Shown here one piece after another: positions 12,655 to 24,526 of a DNA stretch of 64,000 nt (position 1 is its first letter; each line of letters begins with the position of its first letter). The translations under genes were made by a program, and so were the position numbers. The notes below the pieces were generated by a model. It worked only from the letters and a program-made list of their open reading frames with translations, was not told the DNA's origin and did not search any database. The DNA comes from Hofstenia miamia. Its lineage: Eukaryota; Xenacoelomorpha; Acoela. Location of the stretch: assembly GCA_004352715.1 (NCBI GenBank), contig SCFE01000071.1, positions 1,250,334 to 1,314,333 of the forward strand, in the 5' to 3' direction.

Positions 12655-12960
12655 GCAAGCCTATAGTGTAGTTGGAAAAATGACACATGCAAATAGTAAT
12701 TACATTTTGGTCGCTGTTACTTGTAGGTTAATCGTATCTGTGGATATATCAACGGCTACCACATGATTAAAACCGATGCGTGCCCAGATTACCTGGCTTT
12801 CCGTCTTATCAGGATTGCAGATGCGTTTCATTGGGTTCTCATGTCACTAATAATTGACATTATGTTTATTGGCATGAGCTGCAAGGTCGAAGAAATATTC
12901 GTCAGAAAAGCAATTTTTCTGATGAAAGGTAAGTCTCCTGTGAACTTTGAAATCATTTGT
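12655..12960 (-). pseudogene. IS630/mariner-type transposase central relic
   Basis: Minus-strand translation gives CFSDEYFFDLAAHANKHNVN, then two stops, then HENPMKRICNPDKTESQVIW and ARIGF. This fits the FSDExxFxLxGxVNxQNxRxW--ENP--------V-VWCxI block around the first catalytic Asp of the same transposase family as the remnant at 6098-6470. It is broken by stops and embedded in an ASCC3 intron in the same orientation. Confidence 0.6.
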
Positions 12961-13151
12961 CCGCAAAATTGAGCTCTTCTGTCACTGTTTCCATAACAGA
13001 TGAATTGCGAATAAAGGTCCTTTTACGGATGAAATTAACAAAAATTTCAAATTTATTTCTATCATAGATTTCTATTTAAAATACGTACGAAAAGGTTTGT
13101 GAAAACTCTTTGAATTACTCATTGGATTTTTGAGGTGGTAAAGACTTTTAA

Positions 13152-13154
<3 letters not shown>

Positions 13155-13183
<29 letters not shown>
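13155..13183. repeat. (TA)n microsatellite in ASCC3 intron
   Basis: A perfect alternating TA run about 20 bp downstream of the donor at 13204-13203 on the minus strand. Confidence 0.95.
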
Positions 13184-13187
<4 letters not shown>

Positions 13188-13204
13188 CATAATGCAAGAT
13201 AGAC

Positions 13205-13359
13205 CTGCAAAGCTATTAAATCCATGGATGTCAGTCGTGTCTGTCGACGTGAAGAAACGAACACTAATACCGGATGTTTAGGTGAATGCGTCTGAATGGC
13301 CTTAAAAGTAGGCCGATTCATTGCAGCCATACGAGGACAATAGTGTCGTCCAGGGACAC
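13205..13359 (-). CDS. ASCC3: ASCC3 exon: start of RecA2, motif IV
   Basis: 155 nt. It begins in phase 1 (the G of a split Gly codon is in the upstream exon) and reads [19 protein letters not shown], then [20 protein letters not shown] and ends LIALQ before [15 protein letters not shown] is helicase motif IV of the ASCC3/Brr2 group. Sequence and phase fit the neighbouring exons exactly. Confidence 0.95.
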
Positions 13360-15771
13360 CTAAATTCAACCGTTAAAATATAATCCTAATTAAATAAAAA
13401 GTGTTGCAGAGAAGGAAAATCGCCATACATATTGACAGATGACTTTTATTTTTGCAGAGTTGATGAAAACCTGTTAATCAATATCGCATTGGATGGTTTT
13501 AAAAGCAAAAATACATATTTTTTTATAATAAATCAGCATGAAAAAAAAAGATTTTAAAAATTCATATCAATTACTTTGATAGTTACCAACAGAAAAGGCG
13601 GATCATTTAAAATTACAAATCTTTCTTTCTAAGATCATTGTCATAACTAATAGAGCTTCTAAATGTTATAACCGGCCAGGAAATTTGTTTTTTGGAAATT
13701 TTAAAACATATTTATTAAGAGTCAATAAAGTGAACAATATCGTACAGTTGTTGAATTTGGTTGGTAATTGAGTTAACCAATAAATTCCGAAAACGTCATC
13801 TATTGAAGTTAAAATATTCCTATTTATATTTTAACAAACAGGAAAGAGATGGAATTATCTTAATCACCAGTGATCCAAGAATAGTTTCCAAACATTAGAG
13901 TTAAAAAAGAATACTAGAAATAAATGGCAAGGGGTAAATAATAACGTAGACTTTCTAAAATCGTTAAGAATAAAGTTAGTGGGATTTAAGATAGGATGAA
14001 GACAAAAGTGTATAAAAATAAGACAGTAATACCTGTAAATAACACTGGTATCTCAAAATTTTGCAATTTCTTTAAATTTTAACATTGTGTAGTACTCAAC
14101 AAACTAAGCTCTTTACCAAGTTTTTTTAAAAAATTGATCTGCGTCATTCAGCCTTTACTCCCTTCTTCTCAACCAATATACCTAAGATTATGGAATATTT
14201 GGGAATTGCTTATTCCTCTCAAGAATGGTGTTTGTTTATTGATTCAAACTCAATCCGTCTTAAAGCAATCATCATTTCAAAAACAACCAATATCCTTACA
14301 TTCCAATTTGTTGGGTTTGTATAAAAGAAGAAAGGTCATCAGTCGAAAAAATTATATCTCTTCTAAATTATCAAGTCCATCAATGCCGGTAATGTGTGAT
14401 TTGAAAGTGCTCAATTTTCTAACAGGCTTAAAGGGAGGATATGCCAAATATCCATGTTTCTTTGTCTCTGATTCACGTGACAACCAAATTGATTTTCAAC
14501 CAGACCATATATGGCCAAACCGTCATGAATTCAATAGCATGCCGTTAATTCCTATTGAAAAAATAGCATTTCCTGTACTCCACTTAAAACTTGGTCTATT
14601 TTAAGTCCTTGTTAAAAATTTGGACAAGGAAAGTGCATGCTTCTCATATTTGTGAAGGAAATTCCCAAAAAGCTATGCAAAACTAGAAAACTGTGTTTTC
14701 AATGGACCAGGAATCAGAATGCTCTTTAATGATGAACAATTCTGCCTTTCCATGGATCCACTACAGCAAGAAGCTTGGGATTCATTCCGTTCTGTTGTTT
14801 TCGGCGTTTTTGGTCAAAAGGTCTGTTTTGACTGGAAAGAAAGAATAAATCATTTGATACATTCTTACAAAAATTTTGGGGAGCAGCAAATGACAATAAA
14901 GATTCATTTTCTCTTTAAGCATAAAGAACAATTTTTGAAATATATTGGCTCTTCTCCGAAGAGCATGGTGAAAAAATGCGTCAACAAATAAGTTTTTAGC
15001 AGTGCTTTGATGCATCCTGGACAAAAGAGATGTTGTGTGATTATATTTGGTCTTCAAAATGAGTTAGTCCATTGGTTAATAATGATTAGATTTTTTAAAA
15101 ATCTCTGCTTAATAAAACTAAAAATTGTTTGAATTTGTAACCAGTAGTTATCAATTAATTAACTTGCTTGCATCTTCTAAAGTAAACGATAGAAATTCTT
15201 TGAATTATGTGTGGGGCAATTTTTTTGTATCTGAATAAATTTCTGAAAGTTTGAAGAAATTGCGACAAAAAAATATTTTTTTGATATACCTGTGTAATGC
15301 AAAATCGTTAAGAACTTCAAACCTTTTCTAGAAAGTGCACACTGAATATGCATTAAGCCTTTTCAATTTTTTTTAAAAACTTCACTAAAATATAATAGGC
15401 GCAAAATCCGCAATTTTCTTAACTTATATTACTAAAATAATGTAGAAAACAATATTAAAAAATGATAATAAATAAATTTCATGGGGATGAAGTCGATATT
15501 TCTTTGAAAACTTTGTATATAATACATTTCGTTTTTATGATATTGGTGCATTATAGAAGATTAGTGATGAATACAGTACTTCATCAAGTGTCATATAAGT
15601 ACAGATATGTGCACGATACCTCATTCAATTAATCTTGGAGCAAAACTAATCATGTTAATTTTGAGTTAAAACTCAAAAGGCTCCAACTAATACATTGGGT
15701 TGCCCCAATAAGGAAACCTCCAAAAATACCCGGCTTAATAGGGTTAACGTAAATGTAATACGAAAACGTAC
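13360..15771 (-). other. ASCC3 intron containing a transposon-family relic
   Basis: Phase 1 intron. About 13400-14100 and 15080-15770 are plain AT-rich. The plus-strand relic at 14125-15070 is listed separately. Confidence 0.85.
14125..15070 (+). pseudogene. relic of an uncharacterised mobile-element-type protein family
   Basis: Plus-strand reading, with frameshifts, gives EYLGIAYSSQEWCLFIDSN, CDLKVLNFLTGLKGGYAKYP, CFFVSDSRD, an H-W-x-x-R segment, LIPIEKIAFPVLHLKLGLF, then AWDSFRSVVFGVFG, NHLIHSYKNFG, MTIKIHFLFKH and EEHGEKMRQQI. From memory this order matches a family common in aphids, hydrozoans and other animals (GL-I-xxxxEWRLFIDSS, CDLKVVxxLxGLQxGYTKYPCFLC, LPPLHIKLGLMK, MSLKIHFLxSH, DEHGERFHQ). 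The family is repetitive and presumed transposon-derived. At least four frame breaks and one in-frame stop make this copy dead. It is antisense to ASCC3. Confidence 0.6.
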
Positions 15772-16054
15772 CTGCTATATGAACTTGCAATGGAATGGGT
15801 CTAACAGATGAACGGAAATTGAATAAGCCTGAAGGTTTGACATTCAGCCAAGCTGCTACATCACCTGCATTCGCTAGGGCTGTCGAGAGCGCAACTAAAC
15901 GAAGATTGGCTTTTGTATGCGCAGATATGAAGTTTGCCCGAGATACAATAACTTCCAAAATAGGTCCACGAGATTCCCCCAACATGTGCACTTCGTCGAT
16001 TACTATTAATGCCACTTGACGTACATAACCACGAGTGCTCCAACTTCTACTTAT
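15772..16054 (-). CDS. ASCC3: ASCC3 exon: motifs II and III of cassette 2
   Basis: 283 nt, starting in phase 0 with ISRSWSTRGYVRQVALIVID and including the Walker B/DExH box as DEVH followed by MLGESRGPILEVIVSR. Motif III is STALANAGDVAAWL. It ends PIPLQVHIA plus one base (phase 1). The DEVH tetrad differs from the more usual DEIH of this cassette but keeps the catalytic Asp-Glu and His. Acceptor and donor are canonical. Confidence 0.95.
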
Positions 16055-17196
16055 CTAAACCCAATTGAATTCGATATATTCAAAAACTATCATTCAAATA
16101 ATTGAGTAAACCGCGGTTGGGCAAACAATCATCATTGGTCAAATAAATCTTGAGTGATTACCTAGTGAACTGTTTCTACCTACTTAACTCGGGTGCCGTT
16201 TAATGCTTAGCAACAAAAAAATCGCTTATTTTTCTATATTAAATAATCAATGTTAGAGTTGGCATAATAATCAGGCTTGTCTTTGGACAGCTTTTTTTCT
16301 GTCCCATCCCATCCCATGTACCATGAGAAATCCCACGTCCCACGACCACCCGGTTAGATACCGATATATAATTTATAGCACATTATCTTAATTTTTAAAG
16401 ATAGGAAACATATAAATGTGAATTTCTCAAAATATTGCTTTAGACTGATAAGACCATTTGATACAAAGGTGCCGAAACCGAAATATTCTCAAAAAAGATG
16501 TTGAAAAACAATGAAAAAGCGGGTGTTTAAAAACACCGTTTCAAACGTGTTTAAAACATTAGATGTTTTTGTACAGGCAACCATGTATAAACCAACAATC
16601 AGAAAGGACATTTCGGCAAAATTTCGTCTCACGACTGGCACTATGGCATGAGTAGGAAAACTTTCCTTGTCCCATCCCATGTCCCACGGATACCCTGGTA
16701 ATAATTGAAAGGAAATTACTGTGCACAATACATCAAACAACCTCCTGTTTTTCACATAAAATATACAGAAACAGTAAAAATGGATACTACATTTAACCTC
16801 AATCTTCTATTTTTAAAATTCATTTTCTTTAAATATGGTTTGAAAAGTCCAAAGATGAAAGAATTAATGGATTTATTGGGATAATAAGTTTGTATCATAC
16901 AAAAGATCACACTTGTAGGTAACACGGAGATTGAGACAACTCAGCATAAATCCGTTCATATGGCTATATTTATAATTGACACTCCGCTACAAATATATTT
17001 GCTTTTTTAAAATGCACTGATTTGCAAAATTTTGTAAAAGCACTACGATTACTAAATTATCAGCATTTTGTCATTCATGTTTAAGAATAATTTATGCACA
17101 GTGCTTTTATTTGCTTCGACCTGACCCGGACCGAACCTGATTCAACCTCTGCACTCACATGAATGTACATGAATCATATAGCAAAACAAAACTTAC
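16055..17196 (-). other. ASCC3 intron
   Basis: Canonical phase 0 intron. Two short related tcccatcccatgtccca stretches (about 16300-16340 and 16672-16690) suggest a small old insertion of about 400 bp, but no coding relic is identifiable. Confidence 0.8.
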
Positions 17197-17438
17197 CCCG
17201 TCCCATTTTTCAGGGGTCGTTACAATTACATGAGCTCGTGCTATTGCCGCGGAATCAGGCGTGACGTCACCGCTTAATTCCAAAACATTCCAACCGCATG
17301 GCTCAAGTCGCTTTCGCCAGTCATTCAATCGCTCGCGAACAACAGCCTTTAAAGGGGCTATGTACACACATTTACACTCGGGTCGTTGTTTAAATACTCT
17401 AAGCATTGCCAATTCAGCAGCAACAGTTTTCCCAGAAC
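17197..17438 (-). CDS. ASCC3: ASCC3 exon: Walker A, motifs Ia-Ib of cassette 2
   Basis: 242 nt beginning in phase 1 (split Gly). The reading is GSGKTVAAELAMLRVF (motif I/Walker A), CVYIAPLKAVVRERLNDW (Ia), LELSGDVTPD (Ib) and VTTPEKWDG. The Walker A lysine and threonine are intact. The residues that should precede it (an NPVQTQ-like Q-motif region and the Ala-Pro-Thr-Gly of Walker A) must be on an upstream exon that I could not find. Confidence 0.95.
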
Positions 17439-19480
17439 CTAAATTATAACATCATTATTAAACCAGTAGCCATGTTATCTAAGTAATGTATATTTCTAAG
17501 CATTCTAAACGCGAATTCAAAATCAACGTATAGAGCCCGAGCCTATCACAGCATTAATGATTGGATTAACATAATGTCTTGGGAATTGTATTAACTCTAT
17601 GGAGCATTACAAGCAATAATAAGCGTGCCATGCAAAGCAGACATGTGAAAAATCAACGGATAGGAGAACAAAAAACCACAAACTAATTCCAACTCGAGAT
17701 CTTAATATTCATATATTAAGCAAAAATTTGTTCTCGCTCAATCAAATGAACATTTGAAACATCGAAGAAGCTTGTTTAGAACTTTCAAAACAAATTCAAA
17801 TGAATAGTTGCCTTAACACTGAATTGAAGAGTTGAACTCTATTGCATCAGTTTTTAAAGAAACATTTTAAATAGAAAATAGAAATAAATTATATAGGAAA
17901 TATACTAAGATAAACAAACTTTATGAAAAAATAGGAAACTAGAAACAACATTTACAAATATGCACAAATTCTTGAGTATCTACCAATATTAAGTGAAATG
18001 GATGAATAGTTGATTCACGTGGGAAACTTGATTACATATCCCACTACTTTTGGAATCATACAGAGCATTTGGAACAATTATGGCGGTAAGGAGCAAAAAT
18101 TAATACCTAGTACCAAAAAGTCGAGGAACTCCAATCTCAAATAAAAAACAACGCACTCAAAACATCATGACAATATAAATGCTGCAAATAGCAAAACTGC
18201 TACTGATAGCGGATAAAAGCGATTTCAGCACTTGAACATGCTACAAAACATTTCGCAATTTTCAGGTTGACCGAAACTTCGATAGCGTGCTAACGTTGGG
18301 TCCCCATAAGTCATAGTATAAGGCTGCAGTGAACAGTCACATTAAGAGCGAATGGAAGATCAGAATGGTAAAAATAGGTCTACAAGAAAAGTACAAAATT
18401 CATAAATGTCTCACTCCTCAAGAAGAGAAGACAAACACCAATAGAAGCAGCTGCAAAATTTGTCAGTCTGAGGCGACTGCAAAGAGCAATTCTCACCAAT
18501 CATGTACGACAGTATGATTTAAATCAAGCAGCTAAGAGTATTTTTTAATCACTAATCAAGAGACAGTAATATAGCAAAGTCTGAAAATTAGTTGAATTTA
18601 AAAAAAAATTAAAAACGACCAAGTGCTTTACTCGTAGTCGCAAAAAACCCATCCAAACCTTCTGTTAAAGAAACGGAATAAATGTTTTCGTCGCAAGGAC
18701 AGTTCTTAGAATTGAACATGGCAGTCTACAGATTTTTCTCTCAAAATGAGTATATTTAAAAATAACAGTGCAGTTTTAATATAACTACACAATCTCTTGC
18801 AATATCAAAAAACCGCTCTAAATAAAATAATGAGCTCATTTTGAAAAAGAACAAATACTGTGATAAGAAATGATTAATATTTTATTGTCGAATTAGTGCG
18901 ATAGAATGGATGTTTTTCGCAAACTTACTTCAAAATTGATTAAAATAAAAATCAAAGATAATAATTCTTTGAAGAGATGAAACTCGTTAATAACCGATGA
19001 GGCATTACAAAAAAAATTAAACGAAAGAGGATGGTCGCATTGAAACCGAATTGAATTAAATAAAGCTCTCTAAATTAGTATTGACTTTTGTGGAGCTGAT
19101 GAAGAAAAATGTGATAGTAAAAAAACGGAAAAAGTAAGGCTACATAAAAAGTTTTAAAAGTAAATTTAATCACTCGCCTTGAAACTCTATTTAAGTCCTA
19201 TATATGGAACAATAAGTATGGGTAGTCATAACAGGACCATATTTTTAAGCTTTTCACTCTGCAATAATTTTTTTCTTTCGTCTGATTATCGCTACCATAA
19301 TATGGTACAAAATTTTATAGGACTGTTTATATAAATATATAGCCATTGGATGACAGCAGTGTTGTTCAATTTAAATCACTCGATTTCGTTGCTATTTATT
19401 TAATTGAAATTTCAATCAAGCAACTTAATTAAATTAAAATGGTTATACCAGAAGGATTGAATTTATGCAATTGTGAACAA
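17439..19480. other. unassigned AT-rich intronic sequence
   Basis: No supported gene. Short frames here, such as 18329-18517, have no recognisable family. The right part may be decayed 5' LINE sequence. Confidence 0.5.
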
Positions 19481-19856
19481 ATATGAAAACTCAATGAAAT
19501 ACAGATCACGAAATTAAGTCACCATGAAGCACAAAATGCATTAAAATCCAAAATTACTACGTATCAGTTTGGAAATCTTGTAAATAAGATTCAAAATTTA
19601 GGCGAAAAAATGGAAACTCTCACATCATCAATATTAAACTTTTCGGCTAAACAAAAGGATAACCCTGATAATAATGTTACAAGCTAATCAAGCTAATAAA
19701 ACGATTGGAAGTATAAATTATTCAAATAAACTTGTTCTCTGTATGGTATTCCTGCGAGTACAAACAATCATACTATAATTACTATAAAATACAATAAAAT
19801 TTATTAATGATATTATTGGGATCAACTGTGAATTCTATGATATTACTCGAAGAGGA

Positions 19857-20057
19857 ATGTTTAATAATAAGAATGCAAAACCAAGACCTCTGATGCTCAC
19901 TGTTAAAAATTATTGGGATAAACGCATCGTTTATGCTAGCAGACATAAACTTCAGGGCACCCAATTATTTCTAAAACCTGAAATGTCCACTGCTGAATTA
20001 CATCAAGAAAAATATCTTTTGAAATTACGTTGGGAATTAAGCAACCTTGGAATTGAT
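19857..20057 (+). pseudogene. LINE ORF1 fragment
   Basis: The fragment reads RPLMLTVKNYWDKRIVYASR, then KLQGTQLFLKPEMSTAELHQ and LRWELSNLGIDK, a pattern seen in ORF1 proteins of CR1-like LINEs. Such proteins bind RNA and act as chaperones. An upstream stretch (about 19500-19690) reads as a coiled coil (FGNLVNKIQNLGEKMETLTS). It is cut off by the mariner. Confidence 0.65.
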
Positions 20058-21354
20058 AAGTTTTGTCGGATTTATATATAGCTATTTATAGCTATTGACA
20101 AATCACTATTTATAGCTATTGACAAATCACGTTAAATAAAAAATTGCTATTTATGAAAACTGACTCGTGCTTATAGAATGGATGTTGATAGAAAATCGTT
20201 ACGAATTATAATGTATTATTGCTGGTTAAGAAAACTGAATGGTGCAGAAATGGCACAAGAAATTAATCAAGCATTTAATGAAGCTGTGAAGGAAGAATAA
20301 CTAACGAAACAGTTGTGAATGAAAGAGCATGTCAAAGATGGATAAGGAAGTTCAATGATGATGATTTTGATATTCCGTATTCAGAACGATCAGGAAGACC
20401 AAGTGTATATATTGATGAAGAAATTAAAGCTTATTTACAAGAATTTCCACGTGCAACTGCAGAAGAAATTGGTTTTGCTATGAACGTTTCAGACTCAACG
20501 ATAAGACAGCATATGAAGAAAATGGGCATGAAGTATGTTTGTTGTAAATGGGTGCCCCCTGATCTTTCAGATGGAAATAAAGAAACCCGTACACGATATG
20601 CAACGAATTATTGATAAAATTTGAAGGAAACGATTTCTTGAATCATTTATTTACGGAAGATGAGACATGGGTATTGTGGAACAACACTGGAATCATTTCA
20701 CATACTAAATGTTGGGCAGGTGGTGATGTTCCGCTGGTCAGGAATACTTCTAAGTGCTTAACACCAGAAAAGTCATTAGCCATTTTCTTTCGGGATAGCA
20801 AAGGTATTATTTTATGGAAATTATTAGAACAAAATCAAACAATGAATTCTACTATTTATTGCGAACGTTTAGAAGAATTAAAAATCAATCTTCAAGATAA
20901 ATGAAGATCATTAGACACAGCATCTCATGGTTTGCACTTATTGCACGATAATGCGCGACTCATACCGCACGAGTTTCGGTTGCTAAGCTAATGGAGATAC
21001 ACCTTCCAACCATACCCCATCCAATGTACTCACCAGACTTAGCCCCAAGCGATTACTATTTGTTCTCGTCTATGAAAGCTTCCTCTAAAGGAAAACGGTT
21101 TAGAGGACGTGATGATGCTATAACATCAATAAAAAAATAAATCAATATAACGCCTCCCGAATTTTATGCTTTGGGAATAAAAATGCTTCCGCAAAGATGG
21201 GCCAAATGTATTGATGCAAATGGCGACTATTTCTAACATACTTTTTTATTTTCATTACGCAGTTTTTGTTAGAAATATTATTTTGTTAATTGAAATATAA
21301 TTGTTTTCTTATAAACAGTGATGTCATTTACGCTTTTCAAATCCGACAAAACTT
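20058..21354 (+). mobile_element. mariner transposon inserted in the LINE
   Basis: A 16-bp perfect inverted repeat (aagttttgtcggattt at 20058-20073, reverse complement at 21339-21354) bounds a decayed mariner transposase. LINE ORF1 stops on its left and LINE endonuclease sequence starts on its right, so the mariner is the younger insertion. The exact terminal bases and TA duplication are not certain. Confidence 0.8.
20178..21237 (+). pseudogene. mariner (DD34D) transposase, broken
   Basis: The frame opens MDVDRKSLRIIMYYCWLRKL and continues, after a stop, with NERACQRWIRKFNDDDFD and a helix-turn-helix (ATAEEIGFAMNVSDSTIRQH). The link KWVPPDLSDGNK follows. The three catalytic acidic residues appear as TEDETW, LLHDNARL and SPDLAPSDYYLF; 34 residues separate the last two, the mariner signature. 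Stops and frameshifts occur near 20300, 20612, 20902 and later, so no active enzyme is made. Cut-and-paste transposases of this family bind the terminal repeats. Confidence 0.9.
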
Positions 21355-21369
21355 TCCGCTGCAATCTAT

Positions 21370-22092
21370 ATTTCGAAACGATTGTCAATGAATAATTTAT
21401 TAAATGCTTATAAACCTGTTGTTTACTGTTTTACAGAAACATGGCTCGATTTTTCAATTTTATCTAATGACTTGTTCTCGGGTGCAAAAGAATATAATGT
21501 CACATCTAGATCTGATCGTATGTCTGGACCTCATGGTGGCGTGCTTATTGCAAATAGATATGTAAATGGATTAAGAATCCGTTGATTAGATACTATAAAG
21601 GCATTTGAATTTACTTGCAATATTATAATTTCCAAAAAAATATTGCCAATAATTGAATATGTACGTATCTTCCTCCCAAACAAAGTCCTTATCTAATAAA
21701 CCCTTCTCTTTTAGCACAATGCATCTCAGTATATATTGAAGCATTCAATTTACATATTACATTAAAGGGCGTAAAAAAACAAAGAAATTTACATTGTTAC
21801 AGATTTTAATTGGCCATTGGCTGATTGGGACACCTTTAGTTACAATTCTTTATATGAACGTAATAATATTGATGTATTTGAAGGTTTGTGCATGTTACAG
21901 TTAGTTAAAGTACCAACATTCACCTCTGGCAACACACTTGACTTGGTATTTACAACAGATTTAAGTTCTGGGTATATTACTGAAGCTATTGATGTTAAAT
22001 CTCAAGGTTTTTCACGTCATAGTGCATTAATATTTTCAATAGAACTTTTCAATTTAGAAATCGATAACTCATTTAAAACTGTTCAATATTGA
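21370..22092 (+). pseudogene. LINE ORF2 endonuclease remnant
   Basis: Exonuclease-endonuclease-phosphatase domain pieces: CFTETWLDFSILSNDLFSG, SRSDRMSGPHGGVLIANR, then after a broken stretch DFNWPLADW and VPTFTSGNTLDLVFTTD, and a SRHSALIF-type end (the S-D-H motif with the Asp replaced). In active LINEs this domain nicks the target DNA. Stops near 21585 and frame changes near 21700-21815 inactivate it. Confidence 0.8.
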
Positions 22093-22689
22093 ATTTCAAA
22101 TGCTAATTACTCTTTAGTTAAGCCCCTTGTCGAAAATCTAACATATATTTGTAGAAATGATATTAATGATTGCATAATGGAATGATATAATAATTTAAAT
22201 TATATCATTAGTACTTACATACCTAAAAAAACCTAGAAGATTTGGTTTACCTGCCTTTTATTCCTCACACTCTGTACATCTTTTAAATATTCTAGAAAGT
22301 ACCAAACGGAAAAAAACTGGGCGTATTGATAATAATAAAGTTTGAGTACAATATCAAAACTTTCTTGAATCAGTAGAATTGGATAAAGTTATATATTTTA
22401 ATTCGTTCAATTCACAAGCGCCGAATGATGTATTCAAATAGCTAAGAGGCTTAACCACATGTTTCCCAATATATGTTGAATGGAATAATGAAACAAGTAC
22501 AGATGATATATCTATGGCTAATATTTTCAACAAATATTTTTCTTCGGTTTTCACTTCAAATAATGATTTCAATAGAAATATTGTAAGCATTATCTCTCTA
22601 AGAAAATCATGTGTAACCAATATGGATATTTTAAAGTTAATTTATACTCATTAATCTTCTTCAGCACTCACATCTGACAATTTAACTTC

Positions 22690-23300
22690 AATTTTCTTAA
22701 GGAAATTGCAGTTGAAATTGCTCCATGTTTACACACAATAGTCTCACACATACTTTCAACGTGTTGTTATCCTGATTTATGGAAAATATTCTATGTAGTT
22801 CCAATTTTCAAATCTGGAAATCGCTTTAAGGTCACAAACTATAGACCAATTAGTAGTTTACCAAAAATTTCGCTTATATTTGAAAGATTGCTGTACAACT
22901 TCATACATCCATATGCTAAAATATATCTTAATAAATCACAACATGGTTTTCGTCAAGGATGTTCTACAATTACAAATCTTTAGGAATACTTACATTTAGC
23001 TTATAATAATCTTGATAATAATACTACAAGTTGTGGAATTTAGTTGACATCTGTAGATGCAATTCCCCATAATATTCTTTTGAATAAATTAGCGGAATTT
23101 GGCTTTGACGAACATTTGCTAAAATTCTTGAAATCTTATTTGAGTGGAAGGTAACAGATTGTAAATATCAATCGCGCTTCCTGAATTTTGCAATAGTCAT
23201 TGTTGGTTATTTGCAGATGATACTAAATTTTTATGTAAAACTCGTTCTCAGCAATATATCCAAAATGAAATAGATAATGTCATCAAATTTAATGTTATAA
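22690..23300 (+). pseudogene. LINE reverse transcriptase remnant
   Basis: RT blocks in order: VVPIFKSGNRFKVTNYRPIS, SLPKISLIFERL, SQHGFRQGCSTITNL, a degraded VDAIPHNILLNKL (normally FxDxxKAFDxVxHxxLLxKL), FLKSYLSGR and FADDTKFLCKT. The YxDD box is present as FADD. In-frame stops near 22981 and 23041 and a deletion between SYLSGR and FADD make it non-functional. Confidence 0.85.
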
Positions 23301-24084
23301 AATAAAAAATGATCAATTTTAGGAAACATCACACATTAAATTTTTTAATGAATTTCATGTTTAAATGATTCCATCATTTCTTTTACAAGTGATATGAAAG
23401 ATTTGGGAGTAAGTATTACTAGTAATCTCAAGTGGGTGGTCAATGCATTCAGATTATATATTAAACAACAGAAAAATTACTTCTACTTTATTAAACGAAA
23501 TGTGCATGCGTTTACTCCGAAGAAGATGAAATTAAATTTATTTAAAAATTTCATTTTATCAACTGATTCACATGTAAAAATTTTCAAAAATTAGAAAATT
23601 TCCAAAGAAAATGTCTACATTGGATAGATAAAAGTGATAGCATTTTAGATTATAGATTTATTGTGAGTGATAAAACTTTACCCATAACTCTCCAATTTCA
23701 ATTCAGTGATCTCTTAGTATATAACAATATTCTCTCACTGGGAAGACTAAAATAACAGCATCTGATTTATTTTTGTTATGAAAACAATTAATTATTACAA
23801 GATCATCATCAAAGAAAATATTTAAAATTCTGAAATCAAAGAACATTTTTTATTGATCAAACTACTTTGATAGGATAGTGCATTTAGCAAATTACTTGAT
23901 AACTTAAACATTGATGTAGACCCATATTTACCTCACTCAATCTTCAAGAAAAGATTAAAAGAATTCCTTGAAAATTATGTAAGGAGAAGGTATGACAGAA
24001 ATAATATGTGCACGTGGTACATTCTTGCAGTTCCCTCAATGTAGACAATTCAGATACAAGTAACTCATTTTTTATATATTGTAG

Positions 24085-24130
24085 CCCTATATATATATAT
24101 ATATATACCCTCATACATATACATATATAC
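24085..24130. repeat. TA/CATA-rich microsatellite at the LINE-recombinase element junction
   Basis: A (TA)n run near 24088-24108 followed by catacatatacatatatac. It separates the LINE tail from the left inverted repeat of the next element. A matching TA run follows that element's right end. Confidence 0.9.
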
Positions 24131-24526
24131 ACTTATACTGGTCCGCTGTATCATAGTAAATTGATTTTGCGAATGCAGCGAACCAAAAATTTTTCAAGTC
24201 TAAGGTACAGCGGACCAAAAACCTGAAAAGTGACCAAAAAATATTTTTTTTGAAATTGATCAGTTTTTCTTTAAAAGAACACTGTTTTGACGAACCAGCC
24301 TAAAATCAAGAAAAAATATTTGTTTTTTACAAATTTTACAATTTTTAGTCATTTTCACATATATTGGTCAGCTGTCGCTTTTCACATATACTGGTCGGCT
24401 GTATCTAGGCATTCTTACTAATGTATTATATTAACAAAAAAATATTAAAGTTCAATTATTTATAGCTAAATATGTAATATTGTGTTCATTATTGCTACTA
24501 ACAGTGTATATACGAATGGAATATTT

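Larger units (their letters stand above)
12511..13204 (-). other. ASCC3 intron with transposase relic and TA microsatellite
   Basis: Canonical intron. It holds an IS630-type transposase fragment (about 12655-12960, minus strand) and a (TA)n tract at about 13155-13183. Confidence 0.85.
19480..24085 (+). mobile_element. CR1/Rex-like non-LTR retrotransposon, decayed, split by a mariner
   Basis: Plus-strand order: a coiled-coil-like then RRM-type ORF1 fragment (RPLMLTVKNYWDKRIVYASR, about 19857-20057); a mariner insertion; an endonuclease (FTETWL at about 21430, then GGVLIA, DFNWPLADW, GNTLDLVFT); a reverse transcriptase (FKSGNRFKVTNYRPISSLP, QHGFRQGCST, SYLSGR, FADDTKF); and a C-terminal tail (FKKRLKEFLENYVRRRYD, then C-W-Y). 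This is the architecture of the CR1/L2/Rex group. Many stops and deletions show it is inactive. The 3' end runs into a TA/CATA microsatellite, as is common for this group. Confidence 0.85.

Noticed and set aside
15795-16019. Plus-strand frame overlapping an ASCC3 exon
   Set aside because: Shadow of exon 15772-16054; no independent family resemblance.
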